A stretch of DNA of 64,000 nucleotides from Parvimonas micra (GTDB lineage Bacteria; Bacillota; Clostridia; Tissierellales; Peptoniphilaceae): NCBI RefSeq assembly GCF_037482165.1, contig NZ_CP148048.1:1054001-1118000 (forward strand), in the 5' to 3' direction. Both the position numbers and the translations under genes were made by a program. The notes below the pieces were generated by a model. That model had not been told where the DNA came from. It ran no database searches and saw only the letters and a program-made list of their open reading frames with translations. Positions 36,360 through 44,007 of the stretch are shown in pieces. Every line of letters begins with the position of its first letter. The first letter of the stretch is position 1.

Positions 36360-37067
36360 CTACCTCCTAAATCCTTTAGCAAAATTTCTCTTATGTTCTG
36401 AAATTTTCACCATCTTTTTTATTTTATCTTCTACATTTTTATCCATTTTTTCATTATTAATAAATTTTTCTAAATCATCGTAGGAAAATCCCATTTCATC
36501 TTCATCAGTTTGATTTTCGAAAAGCCCTGCACTTGGAGGCTTTTGAATTATCTTATCGGGAACACCCAAAAATCTTGCAAGTTCAAAAATTTCTCTCTTT
36601 GTAAAATCTACAAGAGGCATAAGATCAGAGCCGCTATCTCCATATTTAGTAAAGTATCCAACAGTAAATTCTGATTTGTTACTTGTTCCAACTACTAAAT
36701 ATCTTTTTAGTTGTGCATAATAATATAAAGTAGTCATTCTAAGTCTTGGCTTAACATTAGCATAAGCCATTGAATTATCCCCTTTTTCAACAGAATCTAC
36801 AAAAATAGAATAGGTCTTAGATAAGTCAACCTTAATTGCATTAAGTTTAAATTTATCTATTACCAACTTAGCATCTTTTTCATCTTCTAAAGAACTATTT
36901 ATTGGCATCATAATAGCTAAAGATTCATCATCAAAGGCTAGTTTTGAAAGCGCAGCAATAACAGCTGAATCAACTCCACCGCTAAGGCCATAGACAATAC
37001 CTTTACAATTAGCTTCCTTAACAGAATTCCTAAGCCATTCAACAAGTTTATCAACAACTTCTTTCAT
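36360..37067 (-). CDS. nadE: NAD synthetase (ammonia-dependent type)
   Basis: 235-residue N-type ATP pyrophosphatase forming NAD from deamido-NAD. P-loop SGGVDSA (29-35), VGTSNKSEFTVGYFTKYGDS with GSDLMPL, and KPPSAGLFENQTDEDEMGFSYDDL are conserved. No N-terminal glutaminase domain, so ammonia is the likely nitrogen donor. First gene of the nadE-yebC-DUF1461-lgt group; AAGGAGG before the ATG. Confidence 0.94.
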   Translation of the reverse strand: MKEVVDKLVEWLRNSVKEANCKGIVYGLSGGVDSAVIAALSKLAFDDESLAIMMPINSSLEDEKDAKLVIDKFKLNAIKVDLSKTYSIFVDSVEKGDNSMAYANVKPRLRMTTLYYYAQLKRYLVVGTSNKSEFTVGYFTKYGDSGSDLMPLVDFTKREIFELARFLGVPDKIIQKPPSAGLFENQTDEDEMGFSYDDLEKFINNEKMDKNVEDKIKKMVKISEHKRNFAKGFRR

Positions 37068-37192
37068 AATACACCTCCTTAAAATCTTTATTATTAATAA
37101 AATATTAAAATACTATTTGTTTCCTTAATTAATAAATAGTGCAAAACTGTAACTATTATATCAAAAAATAAAAAAAAATTCTACAAAACAAT

Positions 37193-37217
37193 AAAAAAAG
37201 CTATGTAATCATAGCTT
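37193..37217 (-). terminator. Terminator after the LicD-family gene
   Basis: AAGCTATG / CATAGCTT, 8-bp stem with a 4-nt loop, then T7 on the minus strand; overlaps the gene's stop codon. Confidence 0.8.
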
Positions 37218-38106
37218 AATTTTTTTCTTGATATTCTCTAAAACTTTTATTTACATCTGCTAAATGAAAATTATGATGATTTTCTCTCTGATCTTCTGGC
37301 GGTAACTTCATATAATCTCCATATAAAACCTTTAAGTATTCATCGTAATTTTCTGGAGCATTAACTTTCAAATTCTCAAAGTCTACTTTTACTCCTTTTC
37401 CCAAAAAATCTCTTTTAAATGGCATAATATAAAAATTATCAACCATACATGCTACATACTCACAATCTTCAAACTTCGGATTATCTTTTGGAACTGACAT
37501 TTTTGAAATATCAGTTTTTAATTTATTAGGTATAGTTTCTCCTAATTTATAAACAAATTTTTTGCCAAATCCACTTAATGCATTTGAAAAAGCATTAGTA
37601 TCTGCCTCTTCAAAAACTGGTTTTTCCTTAACTCTTAAATCTAATACCTTATTTTGACCTTTAATGTATCCATCAAGCGGAAAAACATCAATAAATACTC
37701 CATGATTAATATCTACATCTAAAACATGTTTTTCAAAAAGAGCAGTATTGCTATCTCGAAGTTTTGCAAAATTTAATGCATATTTTGGATCTGATTCCAT
37801 TGTTTGAATAAAATAATTTTCCGGTAAATATTCACTAGCCTCTTTTACAAATCTATCATAATCCCCTCTTGGCATACATACATCTACATCATCATCCCAA
37901 GGGATAAAACCTTTATGTCTAATTGCACCAAGTAAAGTTCCAAAGCCAATATAATAAGTTAAATTCATTTTTTCACAACAAGAAATAAAATTTTGTAAAA
38001 TTTCTAATTCTTTTTTCTTTAATGCTTCAAAATCTATATCAAACTTTTGCTTTTTATATTCACTTTTCATTTTCCAAGTATTTCCAGAACTAAATTTAAA
38101 AACCAT
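37216..38106 (-). CDS. LicD-family nucleotidyl/phosphocholine transferase-like protein
   Basis: 296 residues with the LicD fold: YYIGFGTLLGAIRHKGFIPW followed by DDDVDV (71-76), the metal-binding acidic motif, and MPRGDYDRF. LicD enzymes transfer phosphocholine or related groups to teichoic acids or surface glycans; the acceptor here is unknown. Its start overlaps the stop of the MFS gene (TAATG), so the permease and transferase are coupled, which suggests the permease may import the substituent or its precursor. Confidence 0.87.
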   Translation of the reverse strand: MVFKFSSGNTWKMKSEYKKQKFDIDFEALKKKELEILQNFISCCEKMNLTYYIGFGTLLGAIRHKGFIPWDDDVDVCMPRGDYDRFVKEASEYLPENYFIQTMESDPKYALNFAKLRDSNTALFEKHVLDVDINHGVFIDVFPLDGYIKGQNKVLDLRVKEKPVFEEADTNAFSNALSGFGKKFVYKLGETIPNKLKTDISKMSVPKDNPKFEDCEYVACMVDNFYIMPFKRDFLGKGVKVDFENLKVNAPENYDEYLKVLYGDYMKLPPEDQRENHHNFHLADVNKSFREYQEKN

Positions 38107-39326
38107 TATTTTTCTTCCTTTGGTAATTGTAACATTATTAAATAACCTACAACAAATAATGGAATTATACCTAATATAGAATATCTTGGATTATGTGTTA
38201 AAGTAGTTATTAAACTCATAATAAATGGTCCAATTATTGCAGCAAATTTACCAAAAATATTATAGAAACCAAAAAATTCATTTGCATTTTCTTTTGGAAT
38301 AATTTTTGCATAATAACTTCTACTCAATGCTTGAATTCCACCTTGAGCAGATGCTATAAATGTTGATAACACGAAAACATGAACCAAATTGCTCATAAAA
38401 TAAGCAAATATTACTGAAACCATATATGTTATAATTCCAACTTTAATCATAGTTCTAGTTCCAAATTTACTAGCTAATCTTCCATAAATAATAGCAAAAG
38501 GAAAGGCTACTATTTGAACATAAATCAAAATTCCTAAAAGTACAAGTGTATTAAACTTATCCGCATCTAAAACAGATGTAGCATAAGGTATAACCATCTT
38601 TATGATAGTATCTACTCCGTCAATATATAAAAAATAAGAACATAAAAATATAACTACAACCTTATTTTTCTCAATATTTTTTAAAGTATGAAAAACCGTA
38701 CTAAAACTTTCTTTAACTGGATTTGGAACAGGTTCTACTCCATAAACTTGATCAACATTTTTATACATTGGTATTGTAAGTGCTAACCACCAAACAGATG
38801 TAATAACAAATCCTATTTGATAACCTAAAGGATTTTTCATTCCAAAAAGCAGAACAGCTCCTAAACAAAAAATAAAAGGTATAACACTAGCTATGTATCC
38901 ATAGGCAAATCCTGCCGTACTAATTTTGTCCATTCTATCATCATGAGTAACATCAACTAAAAATGCATCATAAAAGATATTAGAACCTGCAAAAGTTACA
39001 CTTCCCAAAACAAAAAAAGACATTAATAAGGGTAAGCCAAACTCTCCTGCAAATGATAAAAATAATGTTGAAAAAATTGCAATTAATGAGAATAAAGTAA
39101 ATAACTTTTTCTTCATACCCTTAAAATCAGCTATAGTTCCAAGTACAGGACTAAGAACAGCAATAATAATGCTGGCAAATGAATTGTAATAACCTAAATT
39201 CATTTCGTTTCCACCGACCATTCCAAAATAAATCGGGAATAATGCAGTAGTAATCGCCATAGAATAAGCAGAATTTGCACAATCATATAAAATCCAGCTT
39301 AATTCTTTTTTTGAATAACCAAACAT
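38106..39326 (-). CDS. MFS permease, UMF1/Atg22-like family
   Basis: 406 residues, 12 predicted membrane helices. Begins with the UMF1 hallmark KKELSWILYDCANSAYSMAI and contains the family phrases GSNIFYDAFLVDVTH, LGILIYVQIVAFPFAIIYGR and GGIQALSRSYYAKIIPKE, with FFGFYNIFGKFAAIIGP. Substrate uncertain for this family. GGAGGA ribosome site; a strong promoter lies 150 bp upstream. Confidence 0.88.
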   Translation of the reverse strand: MFGYSKKELSWILYDCANSAYSMAITTALFPIYFGMVGGNEMNLGYYNSFASIIIAVLSPVLGTIADFKGMKKKLFTLFSLIAIFSTLFLSFAGEFGLPLLMSFFVLGSVTFAGSNIFYDAFLVDVTHDDRMDKISTAGFAYGYIASVIPFIFCLGAVLLFGMKNPLGYQIGFVITSVWWLALTIPMYKNVDQVYGVEPVPNPVKESFSTVFHTLKNIEKNKVVVIFLCSYFLYIDGVDTIIKMVIPYATSVLDADKFNTLVLLGILIYVQIVAFPFAIIYGRLASKFGTRTMIKVGIITYMVSVIFAYFMSNLVHVFVLSTFIASAQGGIQALSRSYYAKIIPKENANEFFGFYNIFGKFAAIIGPFIMSLITTLTHNPRYSILGIIPLFVVGYLIMLQLPKEEK

Positions 39327-39477
39327 ATATTTCCTCCAAAAATTATAATAACAAAAAAATTAAAATAAACTAGATTTTCATTTCAAAAATAAATTTAAAT
39401 TAACAGATGTAAACTCTTAATTTTTATAACTAAATCCCTTTTAATTCGTTATCTATTCTTAATTTTTTGCCAAAACT

Positions 39478-39506
39478 ATTATATCATATTTAAAAACGAT
39501 TGTCTA
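39478..39506 (-). promoter_or_regulatory. Promoter of the MFS-licD operon
   Basis: TAGACA (39501-39506), 17-bp spacer, TATAAT (39478-39483) preceded by TG (extended -10) on the minus strand. The transcript would have a leader of about 145 nt to the MFS start at 39326. I see no riboswitch in this A+T-rich leader. Confidence 0.7.
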
Positions 39507-39539
39507 TTGTCAAAAACTAATAATAACTAACTGATAAAC

Positions 39540-39576
39540 AAAGAAAAAAAGAAAAAATTTTTCAATTTCTTCTTTA
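39540..39576 (-). terminator. Possible terminator after the immunity genes
   Basis: Imperfect inverted repeat of purine-rich (AAAGAAAAAAAG...) and pyrimidine-rich (TTTCTTCTTT) arms; on the minus strand it ends in a T-rich stretch. All A-T pairing with interruptions, so weak evidence. Confidence 0.4.
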
Positions 39577-39583
39577 TAATAAT

Positions 39584-39675
39584 TTAGATTTTAGTTACTT
39601 TTACTGATTCAGCAAGTTCAATAAAATCTTTTCTAATTTTTTCTTGTAAATCTAATGGACTATTAATAAAATCAT
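39584..39675 (-). pseudogene. Out-of-frame coding remnant continuing the Imm70-like gene
   Basis: Immediately after the 39676-40092 stop, the -1 frame reads KYLNDFINSPLDLQEKIRK and on to VTKI with a stop at 39584-39586. One extra A in the A4 run (T4 on plus, 39683-39686) would join it in frame, giving a protein of about 169 residues. It looks like the real C terminus lost by a one-base deletion in a homopolymer, by true mutation or by sequencing error. Confidence 0.55.
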
Positions 39676-40092
39676 TTAGATACTTTTAAGTTCAACATCT
39701 ATTCGTTCTTTTTTTCCTTCTTCTAATGCTTCTCTTATTATCTCAAAAATATTATATCCATCACTAGTCAAAAAATATTCTGATAAATTATGAATATCCG
39801 GACTGATATTATCTCCCCATGGTGGAGTTAATTTGGGATTATCTATATCCCAAACTACTTTATCAGTACCAAGCTTTCTAAATAATAACTCAATTTCATT
39901 TAATTCTCGAATTACAGAATCAATATTCTCATGCTTTAACTTCCCTTCATATAATTCTTTCATCAATGTTGGAAAACTACTTCCCCAATTTGAATTTTCA
40001 AGATTAACACAAATTGTTGAAAGAAATGAATGAAGAAAATCAGGACTGCCAATTGAATACCATAAAAAATCTATTTTAAGTCCAACTGCCAT
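39676..40092 (-). CDS. Imm70-like immunity protein, possibly frameshifted
   Basis: 138 residues, small and acidic without signal or membrane segment. Segments KVVWDIDNPKLTPPWGDNIS and YFLTSDGYNIFEIIREALEE match what I recall of the Imm70 family of polymorphic-toxin immunity proteins. Start ATG has AGGAGA at 6 nt. It lies 38 bp after the DUF2185-type gene and probably shares its promoter. No toxin gene is next to it. The reading frame ends early compared with a coding-looking continuation in another frame. Confidence 0.7.
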   Translation of the reverse strand: MAVGLKIDFLWYSIGSPDFLHSFLSTICVNLENSNWGSSFPTLMKELYEGKLKHENIDSVIRELNEIELLFRKLGTDKVVWDIDNPKLTPPWGDNISPDIHNLSEYFLTSDGYNIFEIIREALEEGKKERIDVELKSI

Positions 40093-40130
40093 AATATCTC
40101 CTTTTTATTAAAATCTACATTTTTTAACTT

Positions 40131-40505
40131 TTATTTATAGTCTAAGTCAATTTCTTTTTCTGTTATATTGTCAAAAAATTTAATTTTACCATCTATTTTT
40201 ACTAATTGTAAATCAGTTCCAACTGGTAAAGTATAGATTCCTATTATTGCTGGTTCTATTTCTGCCACAGTATTAAAATCACAAACCACCATATTATTAG
40301 GATTATTTACATACTCATCTGTATCTATATTTGAAAAAAATCTCCATCCTGTATCTGATGGATGAGCACCTTTCTCTCTTAAAATCCAAGTTAATCTACC
40401 TTTACCTTCTAAAATATTTTTTGAAACTATACATGCTCCCGCATTTTTTATAAATTCTGTATTAAATTCTGTCTTTTTAAAAAATTCTTTTAATTTACGA
40501 AACAT
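40131..40505 (-). CDS. DUF2185/Imm33-type immunity protein
   Basis: 124 residues from ATG 40505 (MFRKLKEFF), after AAAGGATC; a further upstream in-frame ATG exists but lacks a site. Core phrases ACIVSKNILEGKGRLTWILR, DTGWRFFSNIDTDEYVNNP and the following NTVAEIEPAIIGIY are those of DUF2185 (Imm33-like), found as immunity proteins in toxin loci and as stand-alone genes. Cytoplasmic, no signal. It is the first gene of a two-gene unit with the Imm70-like gene. Confidence 0.75.
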   Translation of the reverse strand: MFRKLKEFFKKTEFNTEFIKNAGACIVSKNILEGKGRLTWILREKGAHPSDTGWRFFSNIDTDEYVNNPNNMVVCDFNTVAEIEPAIIGIYTLPVGTDLQLVKIDGKIKFFDNITEKEIDLDYK

Positions 40506-40551
40506 ATTTTTTGATCCTTTCATATATACTTTCTTTTTGCTTAATAAGAGC

Positions 40552-40579
40552 ATTTTATATTTTTACAAAAAATTGTCAT
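40552..40579 (-). promoter_or_regulatory. Promoter of the immunity gene pair
   Basis: ATGACA (40574-40579), 16-bp spacer, TAAAAT (40552-40557) on the minus strand, about 47 bp before ATG 40505. Lies between the structured repeat and the gene. Confidence 0.6.
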
Positions 40580-40614
40580 ACAACATTTCTATTATTATAT
40601 CATTATTATATAAA

Positions 40615-40696
40615 TATTTAAATAAGAACCCCTCCCTTTCACGATGCTTCGCATCGGTTGGGTTCCCGGAAACCTTATTGTTTCACAATAAAAAAG
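40615..40696. repeat. 82-bp structured intergenic repeat, copy 1
   Basis: Matches 56986-57067 over 82 bp with four substitutions and no gaps. It is much richer in G+C than its surroundings and self-complementary: GAACCC...GGGTTC encloses a perfect CGATGC-TTC-GCATCG hairpin, followed by TTATTG-TTTCA-CAATAA. It begins TATTTAAATAAGAACCCC and ends in CAATAAAAAAG. On the minus strand it starts exactly at the T-run of the terminator that follows the 3D-domain gene. No ORF of note. Probably a small dispersed element (MITE-, REP- or RNA-like). Confidence 0.9.
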
Positions 40697-40722
40697 AGAA
40701 GAAATTAATAAATTTCTTCTCT
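40689..40722 (-). terminator. Terminator of the 3D-domain protein gene
   Basis: AGAGAAGAAATT / AATTTCTTCTCT, 12-bp stem with a 4-nt loop, T6 on the minus strand; the T-run overlaps the end of repeat copy 1. Confidence 0.85.
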
Positions 40723-40732
40723 AATAAGTTCA

Positions 40733-42301
40733 TTATTTTAAAATATAAACTTTTACATTTCTTCTTCCGAATTTAGCAGCTTGAGATCTATTTGTAAAGC
40801 AAAGATCAATTCTATTTCCCTTTATAGCTCCACCTGTATCTTCAGCAACAGCATAGCCATAACCTTCAATATATAATTTTGTTCCTAAAGGAATTACTCT
40901 AGGATCTACGGCAACTACCCCATATCTAAGCTTTGTTCCCAATCTTGTTGTGCTATATCCACCATTTTCTGCTGGATCATTAGTATATGAAGTTGCATTC
41001 ATAACTAGAACCTTACTATAGTTAAAGCTTCCATCACTACTACTATTACTATTGCTAGTGCTAGCACTAGATGATTCAGTTTTTGATTTTTCACTAGTAG
41101 ATTTTTCTGCTGTGGATTTTGCAGTACTTGATTCTTCAGATTCTTTCTTTTCTTCTTCTTTTGGAACTACTTTACCGTCTACTAACTTCTCATTATCTTT
41201 TAAAGTAACTTGTTCTGAAACAGCGTTTTCGTTCTTTTTATCTGAATTTGAATCTGAAACAGTAATTTCTCCCTTAGAATCATTAACTTCAAATCCTGTT
41301 ACTTCTTCTTTATTTATTGAGGATAACAGTGATCTGAAATTTACATATTTTTCTAATTTATCAGTAGAAACATAATATAAATTTTTAGCTTCTGATTCTG
41401 TAACAAGTTTTTCAATATCCAAGTTCATAGAATCTGAATCCATAACTAAATAGTTATATCCACTCTTATCAGCCAAAATATAAGAACTTATCATATCTGT
41501 TAAGTTTTTATTTTCTGATAAAACAACATTGTCATTCTTTCTTAATGAGAATCTATCCTTGAATGTTTTTAATAAATCTTTTCCATCCAATGAATAACTT
41601 TTTATGTCTTTCTTATCTTTACCAGATAAATCATATATTTTTGACTTTAACTTTTCTGTAATAGAGTTAACTCCATCATAAAAGTATATGTTTTTTTCGT
41701 TTTTCACTTCTGAAATTATATTTTCATCAATTTCCTTAGTTGAATCATAAATGTACAAATTCATATTATAAATTCGTGCATAATGAATAGCTCCTAAAAT
41801 ATCAGAATCATTTCCTGAATCTACAACCAAAAGATCACGTTTTTCTGAAACCTTATTTACGTGATAATTTGTATCGTCTGGATTATCGGAACCAATTCTT
41901 TCGAATTTGATGTCTAAACCATTCAAAATATCATCTGAAATTGAACTTTTATCTCCAACAACATACACTTGCTCACTATTTTTTAAAATAGCTTTCGAAA
42001 CGTCATCAATATTATTATTCTTTACAGGAATAACAACTCCACCCTTATCTAATGAAAGTAAACCTGCCAAACTGAAGCTAATTTTATCGTCTATATTAAC
42101 TACATAAGATATCTTAGATGCACTACCTTTAGTGTTATCTAAAATTCTGTCGTTTACCTTTTCAATAGTTTTGGAATCGGATTCTGATGAGATTACAAAT
42201 CCTTTAACCTTTTCGTCTGCAAGTGACTTAGATGAAAATCCAGAAAATGTAGCATAAACACACAAACATGCTAAAACACTTCTAAATATTGCTCTTTTCA
42301 A
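40733..42301 (-). CDS. Secreted 3D-domain cell-wall protein with CWB2-like N-terminal region
   Basis: 522 residues. Signal peptide (about 1-28), then two to three Rossmann-like repeats resembling the cell wall-binding repeat 2 family (QVYVVGDKSSISDDILNGL, LLVVDSGNDSDILGAIHYAR), a Ser/Thr/Lys/Glu-rich linker (about 385-428) and a C-terminal 3D (MltA/RlpA-like double-psi barrel) domain (430-522) with Asp466, Asp488 and Asp499 and TKLRYGVVAVDPRVIPLGTK. 3D domains occur in YocH and RpfB-type muralytic enzymes, so a role in peptidoglycan turnover is likely. The start is TTG with AAGGAG 7 nt upstream. Near-consensus promoter and two WalR-type boxes lie upstream, as for B. subtilis yocH. Confidence 0.88.
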   Translation of the reverse strand: MKRAIFRSVLACLCVYATFSGFSSKSLADEKVKGFVISSESDSKTIEKVNDRILDNTKGSASKISYVVNIDDKISFSLAGLLSLDKGGVVIPVKNNNIDDVSKAILKNSEQVYVVGDKSSISDDILNGLDIKFERIGSDNPDDTNYHVNKVSEKRDLLVVDSGNDSDILGAIHYARIYNMNLYIYDSTKEIDENIISEVKNEKNIYFYDGVNSITEKLKSKIYDLSGKDKKDIKSYSLDGKDLLKTFKDRFSLRKNDNVVLSENKNLTDMISSYILADKSGYNYLVMDSDSMNLDIEKLVTESEAKNLYYVSTDKLEKYVNFRSLLSSINKEEVTGFEVNDSKGEITVSDSNSDKKNENAVSEQVTLKDNEKLVDGKVVPKEEEKKESEESSTAKSTAEKSTSEKSKTESSSASTSNSNSSSDGSFNYSKVLVMNATSYTNDPAENGGYSTTRLGTKLRYGVVAVDPRVIPLGTKLYIEGYGYAVAEDTGGAIKGNRIDLCFTNRSQAAKFGRRNVKVYILK

Positions 42302-42325
42302 ATAATCACTCCTTAATTAAATTAA

Positions 42326-42340
42326 TCAGCAATAAGCTGA
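42326..42340 (-). other. 5'-leader hairpin of the 3D-domain gene
   Basis: TCAGC-TTATT-GCTGA on the minus strand, beginning right at the predicted transcription start (about 42341). A 5'-terminal stem of this kind usually stabilises the mRNA. Confidence 0.4.
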
Positions 42341-42347
42341 CAATAGA

Positions 42348-42376
42348 ATTATAATGATTTTCTCCAAAATCGTCAA
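42348..42376 (-). promoter_or_regulatory. Near-consensus promoter of the 3D-domain gene
   Basis: TTGACG (42371-42376), 17-bp spacer, TATAAT (42348-42353) on the minus strand, 11 of 12 consensus bases, with a leader of about 40 nt to the TTG start. Confidence 0.85.
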
Positions 42377-42452
42377 CAAAATTCCTATTTTTCAATGAAT
42401 TTTTCAAAAAAAAATAAAAATTTAACAATATTTTTAATTCAAAATGAGTGTT

Positions 42453-42469
42453 TGTAACATTTTTGTAAT
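42453..42469 (+). promoter_or_regulatory. WalR-type box 1 upstream of the 3D-domain gene
   Basis: TGTAAC-ATTTT-TGTAAT, a perfect match to TGTWAH-N5-TGTWAH, the direct-repeat site of the essential WalR (YycF) response regulator. It lies 77 bp upstream of the -35, in the opposite orientation to the gene. Confidence 0.6.
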
Positions 42470-42502
42470 TTTTTGAGAAATATAGTTCCCTAGTTTTCAA
42501 AG

Positions 42503-42519
42503 GTTACAGAATGGTTACA
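42503..42519 (-). promoter_or_regulatory. WalR-type box 2 upstream of the 3D-domain gene
   Basis: On the minus strand TGTAAC-CATTC-TGTAAC, a second perfect TGTWAH-N5-TGTWAH site, same direction as the gene and about 127 bp upstream of the -35. Two perfect boxes within 70 bp is unlikely by chance even at this base composition. Confidence 0.62.
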
Positions 42520-42559
42520 AAAAATGACCTGTTTTCCCAAGCGAAAACTAAAAAATATT

Positions 42560-42592
42560 AAAAAAATGTAATATCTGCTATTTTTTTACATT
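42560..42592 (-). terminator. Possible terminator of the EamA gene
   Basis: AATGTAA / TTACATT with a 14-nt loop and T7 on the minus strand, overlapping the EamA stop codon. All but two pairs are A-T, so this is weak. Confidence 0.4.
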
Positions 42593-43473
42593 TTTTTATC
42601 TCTATTTTTTCTCGTATTTACTATATATGACATCAATGACATAGAAAAAATAAGGGCAATTCCTATTAAACTATAAATACTTACTGACTCTCCAAGTATT
42701 ACTTTTCCCAAAACAACTACAAATACAATTCCTAAATAATTAAATATACTTACTTCAGAAGCATTTGCATATTGATAACTAATAGTTAATCCAAACTGAC
42801 CTACTGCAGATGCAATTCCAATTAAAATCAAATAAATTAACATCTTAAAATCAGGAATATTTAAATTATTAAAAATAAAAGGAAAACTACAAATAGTTGA
42901 AAACAAAGAAAATACAAAGATTATAGTCTCAGTTCTTTCAGCCTTTCCTATTCTTGATACACACATGTATGCGATAGATGCACTAAGAGCAGAGCTCATT
43001 GCAACTAATGCGGGAAATAATCTAGAATTAAATTGTGGTCTTACTACAAAAATTGCTCCAATGAAAGAAAATGTTAATGTTAAAAATCTTTCTAATGTAA
43101 ACTTTTCTTTAAATATAAAACAAGCAATTAAAACTACAAAAATAGGACTAGTTCTTTGCAATATTCCTGCATCTGCAACAACCATATGATTTATAGCATA
43201 AAAATTAAAAATAACTCCCATATATCCAAAAGCTGATCTCATTAGTAGTAATTTTCTATTCTTTTTTTCGCCTAAAAAACTACTACCTCTTATAAGAATA
43301 TATATAGTACAAATAATAAGCATTACAAAATTTCTCATAAAAACTTGTTGCATAAGTGTAAATTGACCTGATGTTAGCTTTACAAAAATCTGCATAAAAC
43401 TAAAACCAAGTGTAGAAATAATCATAAAAATAATACCTAATTTTAAATTTTTATTTTTGGAATTATCTACCAT
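42586..43473 (-). CDS. EamA/DMT-family permease
   Basis: 295 residues, ten predicted helices in two EamA repeats: GIIFMIISTLGFSFMQIFVK with NFVMLIICTIYILIRG in the first, and VGQFGLTISYQYANASEVSI with GIVFVVVLGKVILGE in the second. Members export metabolites or nucleotide sugars; no evidence for the substrate here. RBS AGGAGG. It sits between the 3D-domain gene and gcvH with terminators on both sides, so it is probably transcribed alone. Confidence 0.88.
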   Translation of the reverse strand: MVDNSKNKNLKLGIIFMIISTLGFSFMQIFVKLTSGQFTLMQQVFMRNFVMLIICTIYILIRGSSFLGEKKNRKLLLMRSAFGYMGVIFNFYAINHMVVADAGILQRTSPIFVVLIACFIFKEKFTLERFLTLTFSFIGAIFVVRPQFNSRLFPALVAMSSALSASIAYMCVSRIGKAERTETIIFVFSLFSTICSFPFIFNNLNIPDFKMLIYLILIGIASAVGQFGLTISYQYANASEVSIFNYLGIVFVVVLGKVILGESVSIYSLIGIALIFSMSLMSYIVNTRKNRDKKM

Positions 43474-43487
43474 AATACCTCCTTATT

Positions 43488-43519
43488 AAAAAAATAAATG
43501 CCACGCAAGTGGCATTTAT
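43488..43519 (-). terminator. gcvH terminator
   Basis: ATAAATGCCAC / GTGGCATTTAT, 11-bp stem, GCAA loop on the plus strand, T7 on the minus strand. Confidence 0.88.
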
Positions 43520-43543
43520 TAAAAATATAATTTTAAGAAATTA

Positions 43544-43915
43544 TTATAATGATGCTTCATAATCAGCGTCATTAGTTAATTTTTCTAATTCAGCTGGATT
43601 AGACATTTCAATTTTGCAAACCCATGCAGCATAACAATCTTTGTTAATTTCACCTGGTTCATCGTCTAATAATTCATTTACTTCTATAACTTTTCCTGAA
43701 ACAGGAGCGTTAATATCACTAGCAGCTTTTACTGATTCAACAGAAGCTAAAGATTCGCCAGCTTCTACTTCATCATCAACTTCTGGAAGTTCAACGTAAA
43801 CAATATCTCCTAAGTGATCTTGTGCATAATCAGCTAGTCCAACTGTTACTACATTTCCTTCAACTTTTACCCAATCATGATCTTCAGTATAAAGTAATCC
43901 TTTTTCTACTCTCAT
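43544..43915 (-). CDS. gcvH: Glycine cleavage system H protein (lipoyl carrier)
   Basis: 124-residue lipoyl-domain protein; lipoylation site Lys63 in ASVESVKAASD, preceded by HDWVKVEGNVVTVGLADYAQ and followed by VNELLDDEPGEINKDCYAAW. ATG 43915 follows AGGAGG at 9-10 nt; coding frame further upstream overlaps the promoter and is not used. No gcvT, gcvP or lipoate ligase genes are adjacent, so it may serve a complex encoded elsewhere or act as a lipoyl relay. Clear own promoter and terminator make it a single-gene unit. Confidence 0.95.
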   Translation of the reverse strand: MRVEKGLLYTEDHDWVKVEGNVVTVGLADYAQDHLGDIVYVELPEVDDEVEAGESLASVESVKAASDINAPVSGKVIEVNELLDDEPGEINKDCYAAWVCKIEMSNPAELEKLTNDADYEASL

Positions 43916-43953
43916 TCTAATATACCTCCTAAAATTTTTACTATAACAATACA

Positions 43954-43999
43954 TCCAATTATGTACTATTCTATTGGACATCCACTATAATATTATAGT
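43954..43999 (-). promoter_or_regulatory. Inverted repeats in the gcvH leader
   Basis: A perfect 16-bp palindrome ACTATAATATTATAGT (43984-43999) lies at the predicted transcription start, and TCCAAT...ATTGGA (43954-43978, 13-nt loop) follows in the leader. Either could be a repressor site or leader structure. The palindrome also contains a second TATAAT. Confidence 0.5.
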
Positions 44000-44007
44000 A
44001 TACTTAA

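Noticed and set aside
40615-40696. The structured repeat as a tRNA or tRNA-like gene
   Set aside because: It contains GGTTC-type bases but no acceptor stem, anticodon arm or CCA-compatible end, and the stems do not form a cloverleaf.
41052-41375. Plus-strand open frame opposite the Ser-rich linker of the 3D-domain protein
   Set aside because: Artefact of the repetitive linker codons; no start signals.
42306-42500. Minus-strand 64-codon open frame upstream of the 3D-domain gene
   Set aside because: It covers the consensus promoter and one WalR-type box, has no ribosome site, and its product is low complexity.
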